The position numbers and the translations under genes were made by a program. From positions 1-41,757 of the forward strand of contig JBLFZF010000013.1 in the NCBI GenBank assembly GCA_047610145.1: a stretch of DNA of 41,757 nucleotides, written 5' to 3'. Below the pieces are notes generated by a model. It worked only from the letters and a program-made list of their open reading frames with translations. It did not search any database and had not been told where the DNA came from. This document shows, one piece after another, positions 16,968 through 25,791 of this stretch (the first letter of the stretch is position 1; the number at the start of each line of letters is the position of its first letter). Source of the stretch: CAJXZP01 sp047610145 (GTDB taxonomy: Bacteria; Bacteroidota; Bacteroidia; Flavobacteriales_G; Salibacteraceae).

Positions 16968-18052
16968 TGAGAATTCAAGCTGATTCGTATGAGGTAATTA
17001 CCAAGGATGCAATGGCTGAAATGGTGACGTTTATTAATACACATTACCCAAATTCAAAAAGATATATTATTGCGGATCATAATACGCTTCAACACTGTTT
17101 GCCAATTATTGACTCTTATTTAGGGCAGTTAAAGGTGGAGCAACAAGTGTTTAATATTGAGCCAGGAGAAGGTAGTAAATCAATGGATTTAGCCTATCAA
17201 CTTTGGGAGAATTTCACCGATTTAGGCCTTTCTAGAGGAGACGTGATTCTTAATATTGGAGGTGGAGTAGTGAGTGACTTAGGTGGTTTTGTTGCGGCTA
17301 CCTATAAACGAGGAGTAGACGTAATCAATGTGCCAACCACTTTATTAGCCATGGCTGATGCCGCTGTTGGAGGGAAAGTAGGGGTGAACTTTAATCAACT
17401 AAAAAATCACCTGGGCTATTTCTCTAACCCAAAAGCAGTTTTTATTCATCCAGATTTTTTACATACGTTACCCGATAGAGAGTTTGTTTCTGGGTATGCA
17501 GAAATGATCAAGCATGCCCTAATTTCTGACAAAAAGGCATGGACTGAAATGGTCAAACAAGGAGCTCCTTCCATTGATTTTGCAACAAAAATATTACCCG
17601 CTTCGATAGCTATTAAAAATGAATTTGTAAAAGTAGATCCGTTAGATAAGGGGAAAAGACGCGTATTGAATTTCGGACATACCATGGGTCATGCTATAGA
17701 AACCTTGTTTATGGACTCGGATACGGAAGTCTTACATGGAGAAGCGGTAGCCGCTGGAATGATTTGTGCGGCCTATATATCATACAAACAATGCGGGTTA
17801 AGTAAAAATTCTGTTATGGAGATTTCTAACCTGTTACAGACCATTTTTGATTTAGAGTTTGTTTCTTGGTTGATGGCAGAAAATTTAGCTCTTCCGTTAA
17901 AACACGATAAGAAAAATGAGGGCGAGTCACTGAGATTTGTTTTATTAACAGAGCCTGGAGCCGCAGTTTATGATCAAGAAGTATCGATGGAATTAGCGCT
18001 ACGTTCATTCGAGTTTGTGCAGTCCGTAATTAATGGAGAAATGGAATTTTAA
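16967..18052 (+). CDS. aroB: 3-dehydroquinate synthase
   Basis: AroB converts DAHP to 3-dehydroquinate, the second step of the shikimate pathway, using NAD and a divalent metal. The protein is 361 residues from the ATG at 16967, which overlaps the previous stop (TAATG); the in-frame TTG at 16961 is less likely. Motifs: LNIGGGVVSDLGGFVAATYKRG, VPTTLLAMADAAVGGKVGVN, EMIKHALI, RVLNFGHTMGHAIE and LHGEAVAAGM, which carry the nucleotide-binding glycines and the Glu, His and His metal ligands. The gene is followed 2 bases later by aroA, so two shikimate steps are in one operon behind a tRNA gene with its own terminator. Confidence 0.96.
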   Translation: MRIQADSYEVITKDAMAEMVTFINTHYPNSKRYIIADHNTLQHCLPIIDSYLGQLKVEQQVFNIEPGEGSKSMDLAYQLWENFTDLGLSRGDVILNIGGGVVSDLGGFVAATYKRGVDVINVPTTLLAMADAAVGGKVGVNFNQLKNHLGYFSNPKAVFIHPDFLHTLPDREFVSGYAEMIKHALISDKKAWTEMVKQGAPSIDFATKILPASIAIKNEFVKVDPLDKGKRRVLNFGHTMGHAIETLFMDSDTEVLHGEAVAAGMICAAYISYKQCGLSKNSVMEISNLLQTIFDLEFVSWLMAENLALPLKHDKKNEGESLRFVLLTEPGAAVYDQEVSMELALRSFEFVQSVINGEMEF

Positions 18053-18054
18053 TC

Positions 18055-19269
18055 ATGAAGATTAGCGCGCCCAAACAATTAATTGATTACCCTATTGAAG
18101 TACCTACCTCTAAAAGTATTTCAAATAGATTATTAATGATGCAAGCAATGTCTGGTTTGGGAGAAATTAAGGATTTGTCTAATGCGCAAGATACGCAAAC
18201 CCTAAACGCTTTGCTTACAAATATGCCTGCTGTGATGGATGTAGGACATGCAGGAACGGCATTTCGGTTTCTAACAGCATTCTTGACCATTCAAAAAGGA
18301 ACGTACCTTCTCACAGGGTCTGATAGAATGAAGCAACGACCCATTCAAGTTTTAGTAGATGCATTAAGGCAATTAGGGGCGGATATTACATATTTAGAAA
18401 ATGAGGGATTTCCTCCTTTGAAAATTAAAGGAGGTACTATTTTAAAAGGAACGATTAAAGTGAATGCCAGAATTAGTAGCCAATTTATTTCCGCTTTAAT
18501 GATGATTGGTCCCTATGTAGATAACGGACTTGAAATTCAGTTGGCTAATGAGCCGGTTTCGAAACCTTACATTGAAATGACTGCGCAATTAATGAGAGGA
18601 TGTGGGGTAGAAGTGATGTATACAAATAAGGGTATTTCTATTCCAAGTGGCGCCTACAGTTTTTCGACTTATACTATTGAAAAAGATTGGTCTAGCATTG
18701 GTTTTTGGTGTGAATTGGTTGTGATAAGTAAAATGTCTCATTTATTGATCCATAAGGTGACTACTGACTCTATTCAAGGGGATAGAGAAGTTTTGACGTT
18801 GTTTAAACCATTGGGCTTGGCGAGCCATTTTGATTATAAGGGTTTGCATTTGAGATTTGATGAAAGTGTAATATCAAAGACAAAAAAGAGCATCGACTTT
18901 ACAAATTCACCAGATTTAGTTCAACCTTTTGTGGCTACCCTTGCGGGTATTTCTCAATCTCAAACTATTACAGGAATAATCACCCTTAAAGGAAAAGAAA
19001 CAGATAGATGTATGGCTTTAAAAAAGGAGCTCCTTCAGTTTGGGAGTCACCTTGCATACACAGAAAATAAGATGAAAGTGAAGGCGGAGAAATTCACTAA
19101 CCCCCAAGAAATAGTGAAAACCTATCAAGATCATAGGATGGCAATGGCTTTTGCTCCATTAGCTTTTAAGTGCGGTGAATTAAATATTCAAAATCCAGAG
19201 GTGGTTAATAAATCATATCCTCAATACTGGAGCCAGCTTCAAAAGCTCGGTTTTCAATGTACTACGTAA
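18055..19269 (+). CDS. aroA: 3-phosphoshikimate 1-carboxyvinyltransferase (EPSP synthase)
   Basis: AroA joins phosphoenolpyruvate to shikimate-3-phosphate, giving EPSP on the way to chorismate. At 404 residues it is slightly shorter than the ~427 of E. coli. The active-site blocks are present in Bacteroidota form: PTSKSISNRLLMM (S-K-S-x-x-N-R), DVGHAGTAFRFLTAFL (G-T-x-x-R), TGSDRMKQRP, ISSQFISALMM (S-S-Q), DRCMALKKEL and YQDHRMAMAFAP. The start is 2 bases after the aroB stop. No terminator is obvious before the peroxidase gene 51 bases later. Confidence 0.95.
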   Translation: MKISAPKQLIDYPIEVPTSKSISNRLLMMQAMSGLGEIKDLSNAQDTQTLNALLTNMPAVMDVGHAGTAFRFLTAFLTIQKGTYLLTGSDRMKQRPIQVLVDALRQLGADITYLENEGFPPLKIKGGTILKGTIKVNARISSQFISALMMIGPYVDNGLEIQLANEPVSKPYIEMTAQLMRGCGVEVMYTNKGISIPSGAYSFSTYTIEKDWSSIGFWCELVVISKMSHLLIHKVTTDSIQGDREVLTLFKPLGLASHFDYKGLHLRFDESVISKTKKSIDFTNSPDLVQPFVATLAGISQSQTITGIITLKGKETDRCMALKKELLQFGSHLAYTENKMKVKAEKFTNPQEIVKTYQDHRMAMAFAPLAFKCGELNIQNPEVVNKSYPQYWSQLQKLGFQCTT

Positions 19270-19320
19270 CGCCTTTCAGAAATAATATTTATAATTTCTT
19301 TAGAATAACACTACCTTGCG

Positions 19321-20364
19321 TTGGTGAAGTTTGAGTTGCAAAAAAGAGGGTGTTTTATTCTAGTCTATCTGAGTATGCTCGGATTTGGAATAACGAGTTT
19401 TAACTCTTGTAACTTTACTAATTCATCCCCAATCCAATTAAATGTCATAGATATTCCTGCTGGGTTTCCTGAAATAGAATTTCCTGAGGGAAATGAGTAT
19501 TCTAAAGCCCGTTGGGAGCTGGGTAAAAAACTATTTAATGACCCCGTACTATCTAGAGATTCGTCTATTAGTTGTGCCAGTTGTCATCATTCTGAAATTG
19601 CTTTTGGAGATGCTACACCAACCACTTCGGGGGTGTACAATAGAGCTGGACAAAGAAATGTTCCGACTTTGGCTAATGTGGCGTACTCTCCTTATTTTAT
19701 GGTGGAAGGAAGTGTCTCTTCTTTAGAGCTGCAAGTGTTGGTTCCAATTCAAGAGCATAATGAGTTTGATCATACTATTTTAGACATAGGAAGGAAACTA
19801 AGAAGCGATTCTGCCTATGTGAACATGGCTTTAATGGCGTACGGTAGAGAAATAGACCCTTTTGTTATTACGCGAGCTATTGCCAATTTTGAGCGATCCA
19901 TGATTAGTGGAACGAGTGCGTATGATTCTTTTCGAAATGGGGACCTTTCAGCAATCTCAGAAAAGGCAAAGAGGGGTATGGATTTGTTCTATTCAGAGAA
20001 AGTAAATTGTAAAGCGTGCCATTCGGGGGTGTTGTTTACTAATTATAGTTTTGAAAATAACGGCCTTTCTAGCCTCTATGCTGATTCGGGTAGAATAAGG
20101 TTAACTATGAAAGAAACAGATCGAGATAAGTTTAAGGTTCCTACCCTAAGAAATATTGCGGTAACGGGTCCGTATATGCATGATGGCAGCTTTTCAACTC
20201 TGATAGAAATTATCGAACATTATAACTCTGGTGGGAAAAATCACCTAAATAAAAGCGATTTTATGATCTCCTTGAATTTAACTAACTCTGAGAAAGAAGA
20301 GTTAGTAGCGTTTTTAGAAAGTCTAACCGATTATTCTTTTATAAATGATCCAAAGTGGAATTAA
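19321..20364 (+). CDS. Di-heme cytochrome-c peroxidase, lipoprotein
   Basis: 347 residues from a TTG (a GTG follows as the next codon; either could start). The N-terminus has basic residues, a hydrophobic stretch and TSFNSC, a plausible lipobox. Two c-type heme motifs are present: CASCHH in the first third and CKACHSG in the second, with the later Met/His region DRDKFKVPTLRNIAVTGPYMHDGSF (in part; RNIAVTGPYMHDG) typical of MauG/CcpA peroxidases. It would reduce hydrogen peroxide in the periplasm with electrons from small cytochromes. The 3' end overlaps the convergent SDR gene by 4 bases. A weak -7-like TACCTTGC lies just upstream. Confidence 0.92.
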   Translation: MVKFELQKRGCFILVYLSMLGFGITSFNSCNFTNSSPIQLNVIDIPAGFPEIEFPEGNEYSKARWELGKKLFNDPVLSRDSSISCASCHHSEIAFGDATPTTSGVYNRAGQRNVPTLANVAYSPYFMVEGSVSSLELQVLVPIQEHNEFDHTILDIGRKLRSDSAYVNMALMAYGREIDPFVITRAIANFERSMISGTSAYDSFRNGDLSAISEKAKRGMDLFYSEKVNCKACHSGVLFTNYSFENNGLSSLYADSGRIRLTMKETDRDKFKVPTLRNIAVTGPYMHDGSFSTLIEIIEHYNSGGKNHLNKSDFMISLNLTNSEKEELVAFLESLTDYSFINDPKWN

Positions 20365-21149
20365 CGTATCGGCTTTATGATGCCTTTTGCCAGGAAAGTA
20401 ACCCAGCTTCTAGGACTAAATCGTAATATAAAGACCACCATGACATTCATGAATCCAGATATTTTTAGGGGCTTTCTGCGCATCATGGCATAAAATCCGT
20501 CTGTAGCAACGTTTCTAGGGGTGGATACTTTTTGTTTCGAAAATAAACCAGAGTTATCCATTCCTTCAGCAGCAGACACAAATCCGGTTTGAGTGGGTCC
20601 GGGGCACAACGTAGTTAGGCTAACTCCAGTGCCTTCTAATTCGCTATTTACGGATTCACCAAAAGATAATACAAATGCCTTTGAGGCAAAATAGATAGAC
20701 ATATAGGGGCCTGGCATAAAAGCAGCGGTAGAAGCTATGTTTAGAATTTTTCCTGCGCCATTGGAAATCATTTTTTTTGCATAAGCGTGCGTGAGAATAA
20801 CCAGAGCATTAATATTTAAATCAATCATTCTTTGATTGTCTGTTAGCGAGGTCTCCGTTAGTTTACCAAAAACTCCCATTCCAGCATTATTTATCAAATG
20901 ATCTACACGTATATTTTCCTTCTCGGTAAACTCAAGAAGAGCAGTGATGTTTTGGGAGCGAGTTAAATCGGTTGCAAACACCCAAACAGAAATATCATAT
21001 TTGTTTTCTAGGTCATTTTTGATGCGGTGCAGTTTCTTTTCATTTCTGGCAACTAAGAGCAAATCGTATTTGTTTTCTGCATGAATCTGTGCTATTTCTA
21101 ATCCAATTCCTCCAGATGCTCCTGTGATTAAAGCCGTAAGTTTAGCCAT
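20361..21149 (-). CDS. Short-chain dehydrogenase/reductase (SDR) family oxidoreductase
   Basis: 262 residues with the classical SDR pattern: ALITGASGGIGLEIA (Rossmann glycine motif), FATDLTR, HLINNAGMGVFG, the catalytic Ser in NIASTAAFMPGPYMS, Y-F-A-S-K (Tyr and Lys of Y-x(3)-K) and LCPGPTQTGF. The arginine after the first strand (LLLVARNEKKL) favours NADP(H). It resembles the DltE/YqjQ-like group annotated as general SDR. The C-terminus has a hydrophobic segment (GFMNVMVVFILRF). Substrate unknown. It stands alone on the minus strand, convergent with the peroxidase; the next minus-strand gene stops 55 bases upstream of it. Confidence 0.92.
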   Translation of the reverse strand: MAKLTALITGASGGIGLEIAQIHAENKYDLLLVARNEKKLHRIKNDLENKYDISVWVFATDLTRSQNITALLEFTEKENIRVDHLINNAGMGVFGKLTETSLTDNQRMIDLNINALVILTHAYAKKMISNGAGKILNIASTAAFMPGPYMSIYFASKAFVLSFGESVNSELEGTGVSLTTLCPGPTQTGFVSAAEGMDNSGLFSKQKVSTPRNVATDGFYAMMRRKPLKISGFMNVMVVFILRFSPRSWVTFLAKGIIKPIR

Positions 21150-21204
21150 GGTAATTTAGTCTGTATGAAGGGGATATCGGAGGTCTTGATAAATCCATTT
21201 TCAT

Positions 21205-23283
21205 TTAAATTTTATATCGTATTTGAACTCTTACCTCCGTCTTATGCGGGGCTTCAATAATTTCAGTACCCGACCCAAATGAGTTTTGATGGCTTAAAAA
21301 TGTTCTCGATATTTTTGCCCAAAACTCAATCTTCCTGTTCGGTTTATAGTGGTATACTAAAAATGCACGGGCACCTCTATTATAAAATGCCGGAACACTA
21401 AAATAATATAAAACATCATTCTCATACGCGTAAATTCTAGCGTTATAATCGCCTATGTCAAATAAGGCAAGTCGTCCTGTAAGAGTGGATTTAAAGTCCA
21501 TAAATTTATATTGGAAATCTTGATAAAGCACAAAACCTTTGCCATTAGGAGCCCCCGGATAATTAGATCGACTTACCTCTACTCGGCTATTTATTTTAAA
21601 CTGACTAGAGGCACTATAGGTCAGGTGGAAACGAAGATAGCTTCGGTCTACTTCCTGCAGACTACTGATAGGTTCGCTTAGGTTACTATTGTTGGTTTGT
21701 GTCTCTTTTCGATAACGTGTATACACACTTAATGATCTACTAATTTGCCATTGTAAGCGCATCATGTAATCTAATCCACTTAATGGTCCGTCTGCTCTAA
21801 ACGACAACCAATCAAATTGGTATTTATCCACATATCCCGTTAAAACTACTCCATTGGCAATATCTGCTTTAGCTCCTACATACAGACCCTTTTCATTGTT
21901 ATTGTCTGATCTTTCTCCAAATGAATTGGCGTAAACACTTAAGTAATCAGGTTGAAAATTTCTGTTGATAATACTTACACTAAAACGGTCATCTAATTGA
22001 AGTAATGCACCAGCTAAATATGCCCATCCTCCATTGCTGCTCATGGAAGCTTCTCCAAATAAATTGATGTTTTTCAATAGAATATTTGCGTCTATACCAG
22101 CATTGTACCATTGATTGGTATCCAATTGAAATTTTTGGTACAATTGGGTGTTGCCATCAAAAGCAGTTCCATACTTAGAATGAACAACTCGAGTACCCAG
22201 TTTTACTGCGTTTTTACTCCAGCTCAAGTTAGCTCCCATTAATTGCTCAGAAATAGCTTTTTTGTCGGCCATTTCCCCCAGGGTTCTATGTTGTCCTGAT
22301 TCTTGAAAGGAGGTGAAGGTTCGGTCTTCTGCATTCAAAGTATCTGCATTGGTTAAATTAGCATCAATTTTTTTATTCGAGTAGAAGGCAGTTATCTCAA
22401 AGTCCTTTATTTGAACCGTGGTTCCGGCTCCCCGTAAAAAGTTGTTTTCGTTTCGCGAAGCATAAGGGGATAATTTTCTACCATACCTAACTACGTTTAG
22501 TGCATCTGCCGTTTTACGGTAACTAAAACCTGACCAAAATGTAAGTCCTTGACCAAATTGCGCATGAAAATCTCCAATAGCCAATTGCTTCACTACACCA
22601 ATATTGGTGGCGAATAAATGAGCAGAATAAAAATCAAATCCATTCGGGTTATTGCCCGTGAAAAACTCTTCCCCTGGATCTTTATCGGCCGTTACTCCAA
22701 AAGATAATTTATTGGAATATTTAAACCGATACCTTAAGTATAAACGATGCGGGTCTCCTAGGTATCTGCTATTTGGACTACCATTGCTGTCTGCCGGAGT
22801 ATAACCAGCTTGTTCTTCGAGTACCGTTCCCCATAAAGACATGATTTCATGGTTTCCGTATTTTAAAGATTTTTTGAGATTGAAGTTGTCTACTCGGCTT
22901 TTTGACTCTACTATAATAAATGGTACTATATTTTGAATAGTGGTTAAATCAAATCCATCTACAGAACGTAGCTCATAAATCGTTAAAAACTCTCCGCTTT
23001 TTACTAAGTAGTTGCGTAAGTTTCTAATTTGAAATGGAGATAATAAGTTTAGCGATTCTAGCTCTTCCTTCGTGGCTGAATTTAGGTTTAATGGGTGATC
23101 AAAATAATAGGTGAGTACCTCAATTAAATTCGAGAAATCAATAGTAGAAGATTCGTATTGCTGTGCGATAAATTCAATTCGCTGCTGGATTACATCGTTT
23201 TTAAGTTCTTTTTCTTGCGTCCATCCCAATACTGGAATAGTGAAAAATAAAAAGAGAACTATATGTGTATATAAAACCCTCAC
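21205..23283 (-). CDS. Helix-hairpin-helix plus beta-barrel outer-membrane protein
   Basis: 692 residues. A signal peptide (about 1-22, ending LGWTQ) is followed by a ComEA-like helix-hairpin-helix region, LNLNSATKEELESLNLLSPFQI and later SVDGFDLTTIQNIVPFI (about residues 68-128). The remaining ~550 residues are alternating amphipathic strands (LYLRYRFKYSNKLSFGVTADKDPGEEFF in part, ... TEVRVQIRYKI at the end), which fits a large outer-membrane barrel. This architecture is conserved in Bacteroidota without an assigned function. The start is GTG at 23283, sharing its base with the TAG stop of the preceding gene (TAGTG), so the pair is translationally coupled. Confidence 0.85.
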   Translation of the reverse strand: MRVLYTHIVLFLFFTIPVLGWTQEKELKNDVIQQRIEFIAQQYESSTIDFSNLIEVLTYYFDHPLNLNSATKEELESLNLLSPFQIRNLRNYLVKSGEFLTIYELRSVDGFDLTTIQNIVPFIIVESKSRVDNFNLKKSLKYGNHEIMSLWGTVLEEQAGYTPADSNGSPNSRYLGDPHRLYLRYRFKYSNKLSFGVTADKDPGEEFFTGNNPNGFDFYSAHLFATNIGVVKQLAIGDFHAQFGQGLTFWSGFSYRKTADALNVVRYGRKLSPYASRNENNFLRGAGTTVQIKDFEITAFYSNKKIDANLTNADTLNAEDRTFTSFQESGQHRTLGEMADKKAISEQLMGANLSWSKNAVKLGTRVVHSKYGTAFDGNTQLYQKFQLDTNQWYNAGIDANILLKNINLFGEASMSSNGGWAYLAGALLQLDDRFSVSIINRNFQPDYLSVYANSFGERSDNNNEKGLYVGAKADIANGVVLTGYVDKYQFDWLSFRADGPLSGLDYMMRLQWQISRSLSVYTRYRKETQTNNSNLSEPISSLQEVDRSYLRFHLTYSASSQFKINSRVEVSRSNYPGAPNGKGFVLYQDFQYKFMDFKSTLTGRLALFDIGDYNARIYAYENDVLYYFSVPAFYNRGARAFLVYHYKPNRKIEFWAKISRTFLSHQNSFGSGTEIIEAPHKTEVRVQIRYKI

Positions 23284-24113
23284 TACTTACGAATAGTATA
23301 ACTCAATGCAATTTGTGAAACATACCCCACATAGGTCTGATGGCTGAAGCCTAGGTCTATTTTGAGTCCTTTAATGTCGGCTCCTAATCCTCCGGTAAAA
23401 TGGAAATCGTACGTGTTTAATCCCCCTCTAAAGTAAAATGCCTTTACGGGATGGTATTCAACTCCAGCTTTTAAATTTGATGGTAAATCAATATTTTTCT
23501 CCAAATCTACAACAGCAAACAGCTTTGGAGAGAAAGCGTATTGGATACCTAAAGAAAGAATCATCGGAAGTTTTTCTTGAAAGTCTCCCTTAAGCTCTGA
23601 GTTGGTAAGGTTAAATAGGTGGGCTCCCATCGAAAATTTTTCGGTGAGTTTCACTTGTATTCCAAGTTCTATTGCAAGGGCGTCCTTGTTCTGAGTCTGA
23701 GCTTCCGCTAATTGTATATGATAATAGTCAATTTGACCACCGAGGTTTATTTTTTCAGAAAGTGCCATTCCATAGGCTATTCCAAATTTACTTTCACTGT
23801 AGTCGGCAAATCCAAACTGCTGAATAGTGAGTCCGAAAGTACCAAACTTAACAGGTATAGCCATTTGTAAAGTGCTTAATCCCAGTTCTGACAACCCAAA
23901 TCTGTTTTCGTAAGAACCGCCAATAGAGAAGTTTCTAACCCCGCCAAGTCCAGCTTGGTTATTGTTAGCGCTCCAAAAGTCTGTTAAGGTTACATTGGCA
24001 TTTCCGAGGCCGAAAGACCTCGCTCCAGATGATTGATTTCCGATGGAAAATACGTTCATACTACACCCAATTGCTAGATACAAACAAAGAGGTAAAATGA
24101 GTTGTTTTAACAT
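23283..24113 (-). CDS. PorV/PorQ-like outer-membrane barrel protein
   Basis: 276 residues with a signal peptide and a glycine-rich beta pattern. The start of the mature part, SSGARSFGLGNANVTLTDFWSANNNQAGLGG (seen as GARSFGLGNANVTL and NNNQAGL), is the family landmark: a G-A-R/G-L-G-N-A segment and N-N-x-A-G-L. The last strand ends ALSYTIRK. Such proteins are outer-membrane barrels related to PorV/PorQ or FadL; the role of this branch is not known. It is the first gene of a two-gene unit with the helix-hairpin-helix barrel protein, overlapping it by one base. A distinct promoter was not found in the 190 bases upstream. Confidence 0.8.
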   Translation of the reverse strand: MLKQLILPLCLYLAIGCSMNVFSIGNQSSGARSFGLGNANVTLTDFWSANNNQAGLGGVRNFSIGGSYENRFGLSELGLSTLQMAIPVKFGTFGLTIQQFGFADYSESKFGIAYGMALSEKINLGGQIDYYHIQLAEAQTQNKDALAIELGIQVKLTEKFSMGAHLFNLTNSELKGDFQEKLPMILSLGIQYAFSPKLFAVVDLEKNIDLPSNLKAGVEYHPVKAFYFRGGLNTYDFHFTGGLGADIKGLKIDLGFSHQTYVGYVSQIALSYTIRK

Positions 24114-24263
24114 AGAGCCAAATTAATTAAAATATGTTTGGTTTTATTTTCATTGACCGAAAAAATGAATCAAAAATTTAGCGGATATGACCATTTGTAT
24201 AGAAGTAAAAGATGCTAGGGTCTTTTTATAATAAAAGTCATGTTTTTGTCTTGGTTGGATTCT

Positions 24264-24271
24264 TACCTTTG
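24264..24271 (+). promoter_or_regulatory. -7 promoter element of the cytochrome c gene
   Basis: Perfect TACCTTTG 33 bases before the ATG at 24304. A TTTG at 24245-24248 lies 15 bases upstream, closer than the usual 17-23, so the -33 part is uncertain. Confidence 0.5.
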
Positions 24272-24303
24272 TTTTAAATAGTTTTTTATTAAAATCAAAT
24301 CAC

Positions 24304-24807
24304 ATGAAATTTAGAGCTTTATTATTAGTTGCGTTAACCGGATTATTCACTGCTTGTGGTGGTGGGGAAAAGAAAACAGAAACTAATTCAAACACTCCTT
24401 CAGCTTCCCCGGCTACTGAAACAGTTGTTGAAGAACCTGTTGTTGCAGAAGTAGATCCAATGGAAAATATTGGAATTGGACCCATTGATGAGTTGGAATT
24501 TGATGAGGAAATAGATATGGAAATAGCCGATGCAGGTAAAGTTATTTACGAGGCTAAATGTACGGCTTGTCATAAAGTAAACAAGAGATATATCGGACCT
24601 TCTCCTCAGGGTATCTTTGAAAGAAGAAATCCAGCTTGGGTAATTAACATGATTTTGAATCCAACGGAAATGCTAGAGAGTGACCCTATCGCAAAAGCAT
24701 TGTTAGCGGAGTACGTTTCGCCAATGGCTAATCAAAATTTAACAATCGATGAAGCACGTTCGGTGGTAGAGTATTTTAGAACTTTAGATCCGGCAGCAGC
24801 GGAATAA
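24304..24807 (+). CDS. nos-type c-type cytochrome lipoprotein (surviving gene of a decayed nos cluster)
   Basis: 167 residues. The signal ends GLFTAC, a lipobox, followed by a Gly/Glu/Thr linker and a very acidic stretch (about 55-80). The class I cytochrome domain has CTACHKVNKRYIGP (heme), RRNPAWVINMILNPTEM and SPMANQNLT, where the Met would be the second heme ligand. From memory, cytochromes with this R-R-x-P-x-W-x-x-N-M-I-L-N-P-x-E-M block sit directly before nosZ in Bacteroidota and pass electrons to nitrous oxide reductase. Here nosZ is missing and remnants of the other nos genes follow. The gene has its own -7 box and a strong terminator, and its frame is intact, so it may still be expressed for another use. 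Confidence 0.85.
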   Translation: MKFRALLLVALTGLFTACGGGEKKTETNSNTPSASPATETVVEEPVVAEVDPMENIGIGPIDELEFDEEIDMEIADAGKVIYEAKCTACHKVNKRYIGPSPQGIFERRNPAWVINMILNPTEMLESDPIAKALLAEYVSPMANQNLTIDEARSVVEYFRTLDPAAAE

Positions 24808-24828
24808 GTAATTTTTTTAAACCTTTTT

Positions 24829-24863
24829 AAGGCCTGTTATCTTTTGATAACAGGCCTTTTTTA
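24829..24863 (+). terminator. Intrinsic terminator after the cytochrome c gene
   Basis: Perfect 13-bp inverted repeat AAGGCCTGTTATC/GATAACAGGCCTT (24829-24841 and 24846-24858) with a TTTT loop and a following T tract. It makes the cytochrome gene a single-gene unit. Confidence 0.92.
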
Positions 24864-25226
24864 TGCCTAAATCAGGAATATGATATACATCAGTTTAATG
24901 GAAAGTATAGGTCATACAGCATAGCTAAATAATAAAATATATTTGTGTCGTCTATGTGGTGCTCAAAGAAAGTGCGAGTTTGGCCATTCTAGTGCACAGA
25001 TTTTTGTTCCGAATTTCACTTACATTTACTTTGGATGGTGATTCAATGGATGTGTAAATCAAAAAAATAATAATAACTAAAAAGGGGAGAGAAAGTCTCT
25101 CCTTTTTTAGTTTGATATTAGCATGTGAAAAGGAACGTGTGTCAGGTAAAAAAAACGGTGTTATTAGTAATAATCTGTTTTTTTTGATGACGTAGTTAAA
25201 ACAATGAAGCACTAAAAAAGTGGCGC
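24864..25226. other. Non-coding gap where nosZ would be expected
   Basis: About 360 bases with no gene I can support. Translation in all forward frames shows no NosZ motif (nothing like the Cu-site histidine/cysteine segments). A second hairpin, GGAGAGA/TCTCTCC (25086-25092 and 25096-25102) followed by TTTTTT, lies inside and may be the old terminator of a lost gene. A nosZ of ~2 kb cannot fit here, so it was deleted or was never present at this spot. Confidence 0.6.
25079..25109 (+). terminator. Terminator-like hairpin in the nos remnant
   Basis: Inverted repeat GGAGAGA (25086-25092) with TCTCTCC (25096-25102), an A-rich 5' flank and a T6 tail. No intact gene ends here, so it may be a relic. 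Confidence 0.6.
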
Positions 25227-25702
25227 ATGAAAAAGTCTAAAATAGGATGGTTATAGGACCTCTACTACTGGTAGGAATATTTATTTATTCGTTATGAATA
25301 TTCGTTTGTAGGCTCCTCAATACCGCATTTTTTTAGGAACGTAAATCCACATTAATAAAATTACAAATGCGGGTTCCTTTGGGGGGAAGAATATTAACTT
25401 GATGAATCATTATGTGGGTTTGAGGGACGTTTCAAAGCATATGATGGAATTTGATATCTTCCCTCCCTTGATTATGGCAATGGTTATTCTGGGAGTTTTG
25501 TTTGGCTTGTGGGGTAGTTATAAAGCGTATTGGGGTTGGTTTGTATACGGAGTCTTTTATGGGCTAAGGTATTATTGAATTTTTCACGCACTCATATCCT
25601 AGAGCGATTGCGTTTATGGTTTTTTCCGGAATGTTGTTAACTGCGGTGGCTTTCTTTGTCGGTAAATCAGAAGCGAAAATCATTGAACATATAGTCCTTT
25701 AA
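25227..25702 (+). pseudogene. Remnant of the membrane accessory protein of Bacteroidota nos clusters
   Basis: Pieces of one membrane protein appear in shifting frames: M-K-K-S-K-I-G at 25227, VIGPLLLVGIFIYSL (first helix), A-P-Q-Y-R at about 25310, then INKITNAGSFGGKN and NINLMNHYVGL leading into FPPLIMAMVILGVLFGLWG (25390-25575, stop at 25576), and finally IAFMVFSGMLLTAVAFFVGK ending at 25702. I recall a four-helix protein with APQYPEGL, NINxMNHYVGM and a C-terminal ALS-A-FF segment encoded between nosZ and nosL in flavobacteria; order and motifs agree. Several frameshifts and the loss of the Y-D-F-Y-L-W-E-Y-D-Y-G-H region show it is dead. Confidence 0.75.
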
Positions 25703-25749
25703 TTAATAAACGAGTGATCTGATATTTTCAATGGCAGGACTCATTTTTG

Positions 25750-25757
25750 TAAATTTG
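25750..25757 (+). promoter_or_regulatory. -7 promoter element upstream of nosL
   Basis: Perfect TAAATTTG 35 bases before the nosL ATG at 25792; no good TTG at the -33 position was seen. It suggests nosL can still be transcribed on its own. Confidence 0.4.
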
Positions 25758-25791
25758 TAAGAAGAAAATAATCAATTCATAAATCATTTCA

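Noticed and set aside
24121..24300. FNR/CRP-type operator before the nos cytochrome
   Set aside because: TTGA and TCAA occur but are 13 bases apart rather than 6, so there is no proper TTGA-N6-TCAA site.
24952..25212. 86-codon minus-strand frame in the nos gap
   Set aside because: It spans a terminator hairpin, has no family resemblance and lies in eroded DNA.
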